Source: Ignavibacteriota bacterium
GTDB lineage: Bacteria > Bacteroidota > Ignavibacteria > Tepidaquicellales > Tepidaquicellaceae
Direction: 5' to 3'
NCBI GenBank assembly: GCA_003135995.1
Contig: PNBM01000218.1
Location: 1-11,705 of the forward strand
DNA: 11,705 bases
Position numbers and translations under genes: made by a program. Below, piece after piece: positions 1-7,172 of the stretch. Position 1 is the first letter of the stretch, and the number at the start of each line of letters is the position of its first letter. Under the pieces are notes generated by a model that saw only the letters and a program-made list of their open reading frames with translations, did not search any database and was not told the origin of the DNA.

Positions 1-430
1 TAGTTAAACTTTTTTCAACAATGTCTGCGGCTTTTTCTTTATTGTTATTTCCATGTGAATATTTAATTCCTGAAATTACATTTTCGTAAATGGACATCGT
101 GGGAAACGGATTGGGCTTCTGAAAAACCATTCCGACTTTTTTCCGGACATCAACTCCATTGTACTCTGAAATATCTGTTCCCATTATTCTTATATCACCT
201 GTAACTGAAACTTTTGGAATGAGTTCATGCATAAAATTTAATGTTCTTAGTAAAGTAGATTTTCCACAACCCGAAGGGCCGATTATCGAACAAACAGAAT
301 TTTTCTTAATTTTCATGTTAATATCATTAATACCAACTCTATTATCGAATTTGACCGTTAAATTTTCAGTTTCCACGGCATAAATTTCTTTTTCAGGTAT
401 GTTAATATTATCGATGTTATTATACTTCAT
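1..430 (-). CDS. pstB: Phosphate ABC transporter ATP-binding protein PstB (partial, C-terminus off the left edge)
   Basis: This is the ATPase subunit of the high-affinity phosphate importer PstSCAB; it sits on the cytoplasmic face and powers uptake. I translated the minus strand from the ATG at 430-428 and obtained 143 open codons to the window edge. Walker A, GPSGCGKST, is at residues 51-59. The Q-loop MVFQKPNPFP is at about 101-110, and the 'QKPNPFP' wording is characteristic of PstB among ABC ATPases. The segment 'LNFMHELIP' after Walker A also fits the family, which normally carries 'LNRMNDLIP' there. The signature LSGGQ motif, Walker B and the H-loop lie beyond the window, so intactness cannot be judged. 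It starts 5 nt after the pstA stop, so it is co-transcribed with pstC and pstA. The first roughly 20 residues are a non-conserved extension before 'VETENLTVKF'. Confidence 0.95.
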   Translation of the reverse strand, partial: MKYNNIDNINIPEKEIYAVETENLTVKFDNRVGINDINMKIKKNSVCSIIGPSGCGKSTLLRTLNFMHELIPKVSVTGDIRIMGTDISEYNGVDVRKKVGMVFQKPNPFPTMSIYENVISGIKYSHGNNNKEKAADIVEKSLT

Positions 431-435
431 ATAAA

Positions 436-1308
436 TTACAAATTTTGAGAAAATTTATTACGAGTTACGATTCTCACAACTATGCTTATTACAAAAACAA
501 TAAAGACGAGAACAAATGCACCAGCCCAGGCTTTTCGGTGCCATTCTTCGTAAGGTGATATTGCGTAATTAAAAATTTGGACGGGCAGCGAAGCCATGGG
601 CGAATCGAGCGAATTTGACCAGAAGGTATTGCCAAAAGAAGTAAAAAGCAAAGGTGCCGTCTCACCCGCTACCCTCGAAACTGCAAGCAATATACCTGTA
701 ATTATCCCGCCTGATGCAGTTCTCAGAACTATCATCAATGTTGTTTTCCATCTCGAAATTCCCAGTGCAAGAGATGCCTCACGCAGACTTGTCGGAACGA
801 GTTTTAACATTTCTTCGGTAATTCTTGTAACAGTTGGAATCATTATAATACCAAGCGCAATACCGCCTGCATAAGCTGAAAATCTATGCATCGGAAGTAC
901 AACTATACCATATACGAAAATTCCTATAATAATCGATGGAACTCCGCTCAAAACATCTGTTACAAATTTTATTATATTTGAAAAAAATGTTTTAGAATAT
1001 TCAGCCACATAAATTCCGGATAATAGACCAATTGGAATACCAAACAAACTTCCTATTCCGATTATAATCATCGAACCGACAATTGCATTTGCCATTCCCC
1101 CGCCGGCTTCTCCTACCGGTTTCGGAAGTTGTGTTAAGAAATCAAGATTTATGGAAGATAAACCTGCTGTAGCCGTGTAAAAGAAAATATAAAATAACGG
1201 CACAATGGCAATCAAAGCTGAGACGATACAAAGGGAAAGCATTAAAATATTAATAGCTTTTCTTTTTGCTAAATTGGATTTCGAAATATTTAATGTATTT
1301 AATTCCAT
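436..1308 (-). CDS. pstA: Phosphate ABC transporter permease PstA
   Basis: This is one of the two inner-membrane permease subunits of the Pst phosphate importer, 290 aa, the usual family length. Hydrophobic segments lie near residues 18-45, 75-102, 115-140, 146-165, 196-222 and 260-283, giving the expected six helices. Family landmarks are SGVPSI at 121-126, the cytoplasmic EAA loop REASLALGIS at 177-186 that docks with PstB, and AGETAPLLFTSFG near 214-226, a strong PstA signature. Its ATG shares its A with the last base of the pstC stop (TAATG on the minus strand), which suggests translational coupling. pstB follows after 5 nt. No Shine-Dalgarno sequence is visible, in line with most genes in this window. 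Confidence 0.96.
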   Translation of the reverse strand: MELNTLNISKSNLAKRKAINILMLSLCIVSALIAIVPLFYIFFYTATAGLSSINLDFLTQLPKPVGEAGGGMANAIVGSMIIIGIGSLFGIPIGLLSGIYVAEYSKTFFSNIIKFVTDVLSGVPSIIIGIFVYGIVVLPMHRFSAYAGGIALGIIMIPTVTRITEEMLKLVPTSLREASLALGISRWKTTLMIVLRTASGGIITGILLAVSRVAGETAPLLFTSFGNTFWSNSLDSPMASLPVQIFNYAISPYEEWHRKAWAGAFVLVFIVFVISIVVRIVTRNKFSQNL

Positions 1309-2159
1309 TATCTTATATCAGATTTTTTTGTTACGGAATAGATTAATAATCTGGCAAATGAATTAATGATAAACGTTACCGCGAATAAAATAAGACCAAC
1401 TTCTATTAAAGAACTTATATGAAGATGTCCCGAAGCTTCTGCAAATTCGTTCGCTATAACCGAAGCCATTGAATAAGCGGGTTCAAACAGAGACGCTTTT
1501 ATCTGTGACCTGTTTCCTATTACCATTGTAACAGCCATCGTTTCTCCGACTGCCCTACCAAGTCCGAGTACCGTTGCGCCGAGTATACCGCTCTTTGCAT
1601 TTAACAAAGCCATCTTTATCGCTTCCCATCTTGTTGCTCCAAGCGCGTAGGCAGCTTCTCTCTGCGATTTTGGTATCGCTTTCAATACGTCCCTGGATAT
1701 TGCAGAAATTATAGGTGTAATCATAATTGCAAGTATTATTCCGGCAGTTAATAATCCGACTCCGATAGGTGTTCCCTGAAACAGTGGTAACCATCCGAAA
1801 GTTGATTGCAGAAATGGCTGAAATGACAATCTCATAAATGGAGCTAATACAAAAATACCCCAGAAACCATAAATTATACTTGGTATTGCAGCGAGAATTT
1901 CGATTAAGAAACTGAATGAGGTTTTAATAATGTTGGGTGCAAGCTCTGACAGAAAAATTGCTATACCAATGCTGACAGGTAATGCAATTATTAATGCTAT
2001 CAATGATGAAATCACAGTACCATAAATGAAAGTTAAAGCTCCGAATCTTTCTTTCACAGGTTCCCATTCACCGGAAAAAATAAATCCGAATCCAAAAGCA
2101 TCACGCGATGCGAGAGAATCTCTGTACATCTCATAAATCATAAAAAAAACGAGTATCAC
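1308..2159 (-). CDS. pstC: Phosphate ABC transporter permease PstC (true N-terminus probably extends to about 2258)
   Basis: This is the second permease subunit of the Pst importer. Landmarks, numbered from the GTG at 2159, are AIPSIIYG at 91-98, the EAA loop REAAYALGATRW at 167-178 and GRAVGETMAV at 201-210, all typical of PstC. The GTG start given here is only the first conventional start codon in the frame, and it cuts the first membrane helix in half. The frame stays open for 33 more codons to the TAA at 2261-2259. Those codons encode a charged stretch (IKSKKKLSDI) and the missing half of helix 1 (LFFALFIVILVFFMIY), giving 316 aa, a normal PstC length. No ATG, GTG, TTG or CTG occurs in the extension; only ATA, ATT and ATC sit near its beginning (2258-2250). 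The gene overlaps pstA by one base. No pstS lies upstream. Confidence 0.93.
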   Translation of the reverse strand: MILVFFMIYEMYRDSLASRDAFGFGFIFSGEWEPVKERFGALTFIYGTVISSLIALIIALPVSIGIAIFLSELAPNIIKTSFSFLIEILAAIPSIIYGFWGIFVLAPFMRLSFQPFLQSTFGWLPLFQGTPIGVGLLTAGIILAIMITPIISAISRDVLKAIPKSQREAAYALGATRWEAIKMALLNAKSGILGATVLGLGRAVGETMAVTMVIGNRSQIKASLFEPAYSMASVIANEFAEASGHLHISSLIEVGLILFAVTFIINSFARLLIYSVTKKSDIR

Positions 2160-2287
2160 GATAAAAAGGGCAAAAAATAATGTAATATTTTCAAAAAAAA
2201 TATCCGATAATTTCTTTTTGCTCTTTATTTCACTTATATTAGGCTTATCGATAATTATTTATAATCTATCAGTTAAAAAATATTATA

Positions 2288-2295
2288 CAAATATA
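2288..2295 (-). promoter_or_regulatory. Candidate pst promoter, TAnnTTTG-type -7 element
   Basis: Read on the minus strand this is TATATTTG, an exact match to the TAnnTTTG element described for Bacteroidota primary-sigma promoters. It would place transcription start near 2281, about 25 nt before the likely PstC N-terminus. No TTG is found 17-23 nt upstream, which would fit a promoter that depends on an activator bound at the adjacent Pho-box-like repeat. Confidence 0.4.
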
Positions 2296-2316
2296 AGTAA
2301 TTTATTAACTACTCAC

Positions 2317-2357
2317 TGTTAAGAAATTGTAAAGACTTTATTGCAGTAAATTGTTAA
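2317..2357 (-). promoter_or_regulatory. Pho-box-like direct repeats upstream of pstC
   Basis: On the minus strand, TTTACA (2333-2328) and TTAACA (2322-2317) are separated by 5 nt, an 11-bp period. A further TTAACA lies at 2357-2352. The TT(A/C/T)ACA hexamer with 11-bp spacing is the PhoP box known from Bacillus subtilis, and the orientation relative to the pst genes matches that case. The inner repeat ends about 21 bp upstream of the -7 element. The match in an AT-rich region could be chance, but position and target genes both fit. Confidence 0.4.
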
Positions 2358-2455
2358 ATTATCAGTAATATTATAAGATATGAGAAATGTGAAATATCAG
2401 TATGAGTTATATTGGAGAGATAACAAAATCTGTTATTGTTGAAAAATAATAAATA

Positions 2456-2482
2456 TCGTTCCCTGCATGATACAGGGAACGA
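2456..2482 (-). terminator. Intrinsic terminator of the 2513-2920 gene
   Basis: This is a perfect 10-bp stem, TCGTTCCCTG (2456-2465) with CAGGGAACGA (2473-2482), around a 7-nt loop. On the minus strand it lies about 30 nt after the stop codon of the membrane protein gene and is followed by the T-rich run ATATTTATTATTTTT. It is by far the most GC-rich hairpin in this intergenic region. On the plus strand the following bases are A-rich, so it is read as minus-strand only. Confidence 0.75.
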
Positions 2483-2512
2483 AAATTAAAAATTTATTTC
2501 GAACGTTTATAT

Positions 2513-2920
2513 CTAAGCCGCAGTTTTCTTTTTTCCGAAAATTAATCCTATTACTATACCTACGATTAATATTCTTATGCCCATTCCGACACCATCGGCT
2601 ATTACCGCACGGTATCTGACCTGATAACTACCCCAGACGTAGAAAACATAAGGTAAGGCTAAAAGGAAACCTGTCAGAATTCCAAAAATAAAACCTTCTT
2701 TTATTGGTGATTCACCTTTATATGTTCGCATGTAAATTACTGATAACATCAAACCTTGGAAGAGACACCCGAGAGCTATAGACCACATTTTTAAATCCGC
2801 ATCAGGTCTCATCAGATGCTGCATTGAAGACAGATGTCCCGTAAATATTACTCCATAAAATAACCAACCTAAGAGGAAAAACAAAATTGCTGTAACGATT
2901 GTAGAAATTACTAATTTCAT
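2513..2920 (-). CDS. Hypothetical four-helix integral membrane protein
   Basis: A 135-aa protein that I do not recognise with certainty. It has four hydrophobic segments at about residues 5-27, 46-66, 75-97 and 108-129, with a short polar loop TGHLSSMQHLMRPDADLK (27-44) after the first helix and a basic C-terminus (GKKKTAA), which suggests both ends are cytoplasmic. No catalytic or metal-binding motif is evident. Size and shape resemble small DUF1761-like membrane proteins, but that is only an impression. The ATG at 2920-2918 begins directly with a hydrophobic helix; no Shine-Dalgarno sequence precedes it. It stands alone: 135 bp separate it from the methyltransferase gene upstream, and a strong terminator follows, so it is probably monocistronic. 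Confidence 0.8.
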   Translation of the reverse strand: MKLVISTIVTAILFFLLGWLFYGVIFTGHLSSMQHLMRPDADLKMWSIALGCLFQGLMLSVIYMRTYKGESPIKEGFIFGILTGFLLALPYVFYVWGSYQVRYRAVIADGVGMGIRILIVGIVIGLIFGKKKTAA

Positions 2921-3055
2921 AATCTATTATTTAAATTTTGAAAAAATTAAATTTAAATTACAGCCGAAATAAAAAAGCGTTGGATTCGAAATATGCTGTA
3001 TATAATTATAATAAATTTATAATTAAAATACTATTATAAAATTTGAAATGAATTT

Positions 3056-4225
3056 TCAGACTATCCGGAGCAGGTATGATTTCAGATATTTAGTTTCTGT
3101 GAATCCCGGAATAATCGGATGGTCGACGGAACAATTAGAGAAATGCAGTATCTGAACCCGCTGTCCTGATTTTTTTGAACTATTGCTTAATACAACCTCA
3201 AACATACCTTCATCAATATGATGTGAACATGTAAAAGTGAACAGATAACCTCCCCTTTTTACCAGCTTCATCGCTAATGTATTTAGTTTTATGTAACCTT
3301 TTAAAGCATTTTGAATATTTTTCTTTGATTTAGTAAACGAAGGAGGATCTAAAACTATAAAATCGAATAATTCTTCATTATAATTTTCCAGATACTTAAA
3401 AACATCCGAGGATATAAAATTTATATTATTAAAATTATTCAATTCGGAGTTTCGTTTTGCGGTTTCCAACGCAACTTCCGATGAATCGACTGCAATAATA
3501 TCCGAAGCCCCTCCAAATGCAGCATTTAAGGCAAATCCGCCTTCGTTGCAAAATAAGTCGAGAACTCTATCGCCGTTTTTAATATAATCCCTTATCAGTT
3601 TTCTGTTCTCAACCTGGTCAAGATAAAATCCGGTTTTTTGTCCTTCAAAAAGATTTATGGAATATTTGATATCATCTATATTAACTATAAATTCCGTAGA
3701 AAATTCATCTTCTCTATTATATAGAATATTATTCGTCTTATCGAGTCCTTCCATTGTTCTTAAATCACTTTCATTCTTTTCTATAATATAATCTGCATTA
3801 AACTTATCAATCAATATTTCCTTAATAACATCAACAAATCTTTGCATTCCAAGAGAAAATATCTGCAATGAAAAGGCTTTTTCAAATCTATCGATTATCA
3901 ATCCCGGTAGAAAATCACTCTCGCTGTTAATCATCCTGTAAACATCGCGATTCAGAATTTTCCTTCTATTGTTAGCTTCAGATATTTTCCTCTCAAAATA
4001 ATTTTTATTTATTTCTTCATTCCGGTCAGATGTTAAATGCCTGTAAGAAATGAGTGAATTTTTATTATAAAAGCCTTTGCCTAAAAACTCTCCCGAATAA
4101 TTGTATAATTCGCATACATCACCATTAATATAATCACCTTCTGTTTTTCCGATTTCGTTGCTGAATATCCACTGATGCCCGGACAACAGTCTTCTTTCTT
4201 CATTTTTTTTAAGATAAACTTTCAT
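3056..4225 (-). CDS. rlmI: RlmI-type 23S rRNA (cytosine-C5) methyltransferase with N-terminal PUA domain
   Basis: This is a class I SAM-dependent methyltransferase of the COG1092/RlmI family, whose E. coli member makes m5C1962 in 23S rRNA. The 389-aa length is normal for the family. Residues 1-65 form a PUA-type RNA-binding domain (KNEERRLLSGHQWIFSNEI). Then come the KTGFYLDQVENR motif at 197-208, SAM-binding motif I DLFCNEGGFALNAA at 223-236, the acidic ribose-binding residue D247 in AVDSS, motif IV DPPSF at 293-297, and TCSHH at 332-336, whose cysteine corresponds to the conserved Cys of this family. The start lies 2 nt after the stop of the upstream glycosyltransferase gene, so the two are almost certainly co-transcribed. 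Related family members can modify other positions, so the exact target base is inferred. Confidence 0.92.
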   Translation of the reverse strand: MKVYLKKNEERRLLSGHQWIFSNEIGKTEGDYINGDVCELYNYSGEFLGKGFYNKNSLISYRHLTSDRNEEINKNYFERKISEANNRRKILNRDVYRMINSESDFLPGLIIDRFEKAFSLQIFSLGMQRFVDVIKEILIDKFNADYIIEKNESDLRTMEGLDKTNNILYNREDEFSTEFIVNIDDIKYSINLFEGQKTGFYLDQVENRKLIRDYIKNGDRVLDLFCNEGGFALNAAFGGASDIIAVDSSEVALETAKRNSELNNFNNINFISSDVFKYLENYNEELFDFIVLDPPSFTKSKKNIQNALKGYIKLNTLAMKLVKRGGYLFTFTCSHHIDEGMFEVVLSNSSKKSGQRVQILHFSNCSVDHPIIPGFTETKYLKSYLLRIV

Positions 4226-4227
4226 TT

Positions 4228-5172
4228 CTATTCAATAAAAATATTTTCGGTTTGTAAATCTCTCATGCATTTAAAATGCTTTTTCGGACAATATGATTTC
4301 CCGATATGTGTACAAGGTCTGCAATTTAAATTTATGTTTTCAACTACTTTTGTGCTTTCCAGCTGCGGGAAAAATCCAAATTCTTTCACAGTACTTCCGA
4401 AAAATACGATTACTTTTTTTCCAAGAGATTCAGCAAGATGCAGTACCCCGCTGTCATTACAAATAACCAAATCGGAATAATATAATATATTTGTGAGTTT
4501 TTCAAAATCTGTTTTTCCGCAATAATTTATAACATTATCGCAATTAGCAGAAAGGTATTCGCATATATCTTTATCAGTTTTACTGTTATCTCCAACAATA
4601 ACAATTTTTTTATTGTGAATATTCTCAATTATTTCCGCAAATTTTTCTTCCGGCAATGTTTTTGTAAAATGCTTTGAAGATGGAGAAATAACAACGTAAT
4701 TTTCCGTAATAATCCGTTGAGATTTTTTTATTAAATTTGTATTCGAATATTCATAATTATCATAATTCAATAATTTATGAATGGATAATAAATATTTCTT
4801 ATATACGGGTATGACTTCCTTAAATAAATTTATTTTAGATACTACAAGTAACAGTTTTTTGAATGTTTGTTTTTTATAGCGGACAACCAGATTTGAAATA
4901 AACAAAGTGAATAAATAACTTCGAATATTTTTGTGAAGGTCAATAATAATATCGTATTCATTGAGGTTACTCCTGATTTCCGAAAGTGATTCATTGTTGA
5001 AAGAAATAATGTTATTAACATGCGGGTGCAGTCTTACAAGTTCTTTATATTGTGATTTTGTTAAGAAATCTATTTGAGATTCGGGAAAAGCTTTATTTAA
5101 TTCATTTATCAATGGATAAGTTAAAACTATATCGCCAAACGAAGACAATCTGATAATTAATATTTTATACAT
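4228..5172 (-). CDS. Glycosyltransferase family 9 (ADP-heptose:LPS heptosyltransferase type)
   Basis: A 314-aa GT-B fold glycosyltransferase of family 9, the family of WaaC/WaaF/WaaQ, which adds heptose to the lipopolysaccharide inner core at the cytoplasmic face of the inner membrane. The N-terminus MYKILIIRLSSFGDIVLTYP (1-20) is the typical family opening, with Asp14 in the acceptor-site loop. The nucleotide-sugar-binding half shows NDSGVLHLA at 239-247 and FFGST at 257-261. A cysteine set, CRPC at 284-287 with Cys295 and Cys302, is common in this family. It lies 26 nt downstream of bshC and 2 nt upstream of rlmI on the same strand, so it belongs to that transcription unit. The donor sugar and acceptor cannot be read from the sequence, so I give no gene symbol. 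Confidence 0.9.
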   Translation of the reverse strand: MYKILIIRLSSFGDIVLTYPLINELNKAFPESQIDFLTKSQYKELVRLHPHVNNIISFNNESLSEIRSNLNEYDIIIDLHKNIRSYLFTLFISNLVVRYKKQTFKKLLLVVSKINLFKEVIPVYKKYLLSIHKLLNYDNYEYSNTNLIKKSQRIITENYVVISPSSKHFTKTLPEEKFAEIIENIHNKKIVIVGDNSKTDKDICEYLSANCDNVINYCGKTDFEKLTNILYYSDLVICNDSGVLHLAESLGKKVIVFFGSTVKEFGFFPQLESTKVVENINLNCRPCTHIGKSYCPKKHFKCMRDLQTENIFIE

Positions 5173-5198
5173 ATTTTAACTTATATTAACACATTGAT

Positions 5199-6896
5199 TC
5201 AATTAACATTTTTGTCACTTGCATTATTTTTATCACCTGCGGTTACTTCCTGAAAATTAATTTCAATTAGCTGATGATTAAATTCATCAATTATGATTTT
5301 AGAAATTAAATCCTGAATGAGATTAAAACCATATTTATTGATATAGTAAACAATATTCAACTGTCGTTCCTGGAATGACTCGTTCGGAAAAATATTTTCC
5401 GCAACTGATTTCAATTTTTTCACGGAAGATTCATTTTGTTTCGCCTGCGATTCTATCAATTTTTCTTTCAGGTTATCCAATTGTTCAACATATTTCACGT
5501 TTCTGTTTTCAAAAACAGTCGAAAGATTTTTATCGATTTTTTCAAGTTCTTTTGAGAAGCTATAAGTCATTCCTTTAAATTCTTCATAATAGTTTGCAAA
5601 TATTTCATCAGCCTTAACGGAATTAATTTTATTCATTAATTTCGCCGTGACTTTTTGTTCATCTAAAAGCTCTTCAATGCTGAGATTGAATTTGGATAAA
5701 AATCCGGAAATCCTGTTTTCAAGAACTGTAATAGAGGTTCTCGGATAAATAACAGGCATTTTAATTTTATAAAAATTATAAACACTCTTTAGTTGAGCAA
5801 AATATGATATTTCGGACGGACCGCCTACATAGGCGATTGTAGGCAAAACATAATCCTGACAAATCGGTCTTAATATAACATTACCGCTGAAATTCTCAGG
5901 ATTCGCATAAAGGTCTTCGAATAATTCCACCGCACTAAATTTCTGTCGTGAATTTTTCAATGCGAAAATATTATCGTTTCTCGGTTCGAGCAAATACCTG
6001 CTTCCGTTGAAAACATAAAATACATTTATCGGCTTCGGCTTTACCTGCGGTTCATAATTTTGTTCAATTATGGCTGACGTTTCAATCACATATTCGCAGG
6101 CGCGCGGGTATGTATTCAATTCTTTTTCGAAAACCGGAATGAGAAGTTTTTTAATTTCTTTGTCGGAAGGATTGCAGAATATAATTCCGGTATTACCCAG
6201 CAGATAATTCATAAAACGCGCAAACGCAACTGTGAGACTTACACCGGTCTTATATGATTCATCTATGTATTCGAATAGTTTTTCCGAAAATTCAGTATTT
6301 ATAAGATTTTGTTTCAGTTCATTTTTAAAATTTTCAAATGTTTCATCAAGAATTATTTTATTTGCAGGCGTAAGATATTTTTCCCGTTCAATGCCATTTT
6401 CAAAATATTTCAGGTTCAACAGGTGATTTTCTTTATCAAAAATATTTATATTATTTATTTCAAGAAAATCGTGGTCATCAGATTCGAGCCAGAAAACAGG
6501 AACAAAATTATAATCCGGAAACTGCTTTTTATATTTTTCGCATAACTGCAAAGTATTAAGGGCTTTTAAAATAGTATAATAATTTCCGCTGAGTAATCCG
6601 ACCTGCTGTCCTGTAACAACTGCAAATGTATTCTCCTGACGGAGTAAATCTATATTTTGAAAAGTTTTTTCCGGGGAATTAAAAAATTGATTTTGCGTCT
6701 TTAAAATATCCGCAATAACATCCCTCGTAAATTCTTTGTTCTTTAAATAGTTTTCTTCCCTGTCATATATTGCTTTGAAAATATCTTCCTTATTTCTGAA
6801 ATCACATTCGAAATATTCTTTTAGTTTATCGAAATTGTATATATAATCGATAAATATCGGATTATAGCCCGGGAACTTAGAAAATGGTAATGTCAT
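5199..6896 (-). CDS. bshC: Putative cysteine ligase BshC (bacillithiol biosynthesis)
   Basis: BshC carries out the last step of bacillithiol synthesis, joining cysteine to glucosamine-malate to give the major low-molecular-weight thiol of many Firmicutes and Bacteroidota. The 565-aa length is slightly above the usual 530-545. Diagnostic stretches are FAVVTGQQVGLLSGNYYTIL (91-110), the Rossmann-core motif PVFWLESDDHDFLEINN (133-149), a lysine/glutamate-rich helical segment at about 390-500 expected to form the coiled coil that pairs subunits, and the conserved C-terminal patch FPNESFQERQLNIVYYINKYG. The extra length is a tail rich in Asn, Asp and Lys after residue 545. bshA and bshB are not in the window. 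It is the first gene of a bshC-glycosyltransferase-rlmI unit. The start ATG at 6896-6894 is preceded by a run of A with no Shine-Dalgarno sequence. Confidence 0.95.
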   Translation of the reverse strand: MTLPFSKFPGYNPIFIDYIYNFDKLKEYFECDFRNKEDIFKAIYDREENYLKNKEFTRDVIADILKTQNQFFNSPEKTFQNIDLLRQENTFAVVTGQQVGLLSGNYYTILKALNTLQLCEKYKKQFPDYNFVPVFWLESDDHDFLEINNINIFDKENHLLNLKYFENGIEREKYLTPANKIILDETFENFKNELKQNLINTEFSEKLFEYIDESYKTGVSLTVAFARFMNYLLGNTGIIFCNPSDKEIKKLLIPVFEKELNTYPRACEYVIETSAIIEQNYEPQVKPKPINVFYVFNGSRYLLEPRNDNIFALKNSRQKFSAVELFEDLYANPENFSGNVILRPICQDYVLPTIAYVGGPSEISYFAQLKSVYNFYKIKMPVIYPRTSITVLENRISGFLSKFNLSIEELLDEQKVTAKLMNKINSVKADEIFANYYEEFKGMTYSFSKELEKIDKNLSTVFENRNVKYVEQLDNLKEKLIESQAKQNESSVKKLKSVAENIFPNESFQERQLNIVYYINKYGFNLIQDLISKIIIDEFNHQLIEINFQEVTAGDKNNASDKNVN

Positions 6897-7166
6897 TTTT
6901 TTTTACTTATTATATATATATTTTACATTTTTAATTTAAATGAATGATATCGAATAATTTTATTGCTTCCCTTTTGAGAGTGATACACTAAAAAAGTTTC
7001 CGGTGAAACATAAATGATATTGAAATCTATTATACTTTTAATAGTTATAATGAATTCAATAAAATTATTCAATATTTTAAAACTAAATTTATTCAGAAGT
7101 TATTAATGAAACAATAACATCTGTTAAATTTAACTATTAAATTTTTTATAAGAAACTTCAAAAAAT
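6897..7166. promoter_or_regulatory. Divergent intergenic region between bshC and the T9SS cargo gene
   Basis: This 270-bp, very AT-rich spacer must hold promoters for both directions because the flanking genes diverge. I could not find a convincing TTG-N17-23-TAnnTTTG pair on either strand. Small structures seen are a TA run near 6911-6920, a 5-bp hairpin GTTTC-CGGT-GAAAC (6996-7009), an inverted repeat CTATTA/TAATAG (7027-7044), and a direct repeat ATTCAATA at 7054-7061 and 7067-7074. None is strong enough to name as an operator, and no small gene is evident. Confidence 0.35.
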
Positions 7167-7172
7167 TTGAAA

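Noticed and set aside
159..383. Plus-strand open frame opposite pstB
   Set aside because: It is the antisense shadow of a clearly conserved ATPase frame carrying Walker A and the PstB Q-loop. The same reasoning rejects the open frames at 596-874, 1555-1794, 4175-4480, 5375-5578, 6232-6545, 7373-7639, 8881-9090, 9560-9829 and 11272-11463.
3004..3024. AATTATAA/TTATAATT hairpin between rlmI and the membrane-protein gene
   Set aside because: The stem is all A-T, and no T tract follows on the minus strand, so I do not call it a terminator for the bshC unit.
6996..7009. GTTTC-CGGT-GAAAC hairpin upstream of bshC
   Set aside because: A 5-bp stem with no conserved partner element is too weak to name as an operator or riboswitch part.
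7027..7074. Inverted repeat CTATTA/TAATAG and direct repeat ATTCAATA as regulatory sites
   Set aside because: They are short A-T-rich matches, expected by chance in this spacer; mentioned only as content of the region.
7167..7172. TTG at 7167 as the start of the beta-helix protein
   Set aside because: An ATG lies two codons later and gives an equally good signal peptide; no ribosome binding site favours the TTG.
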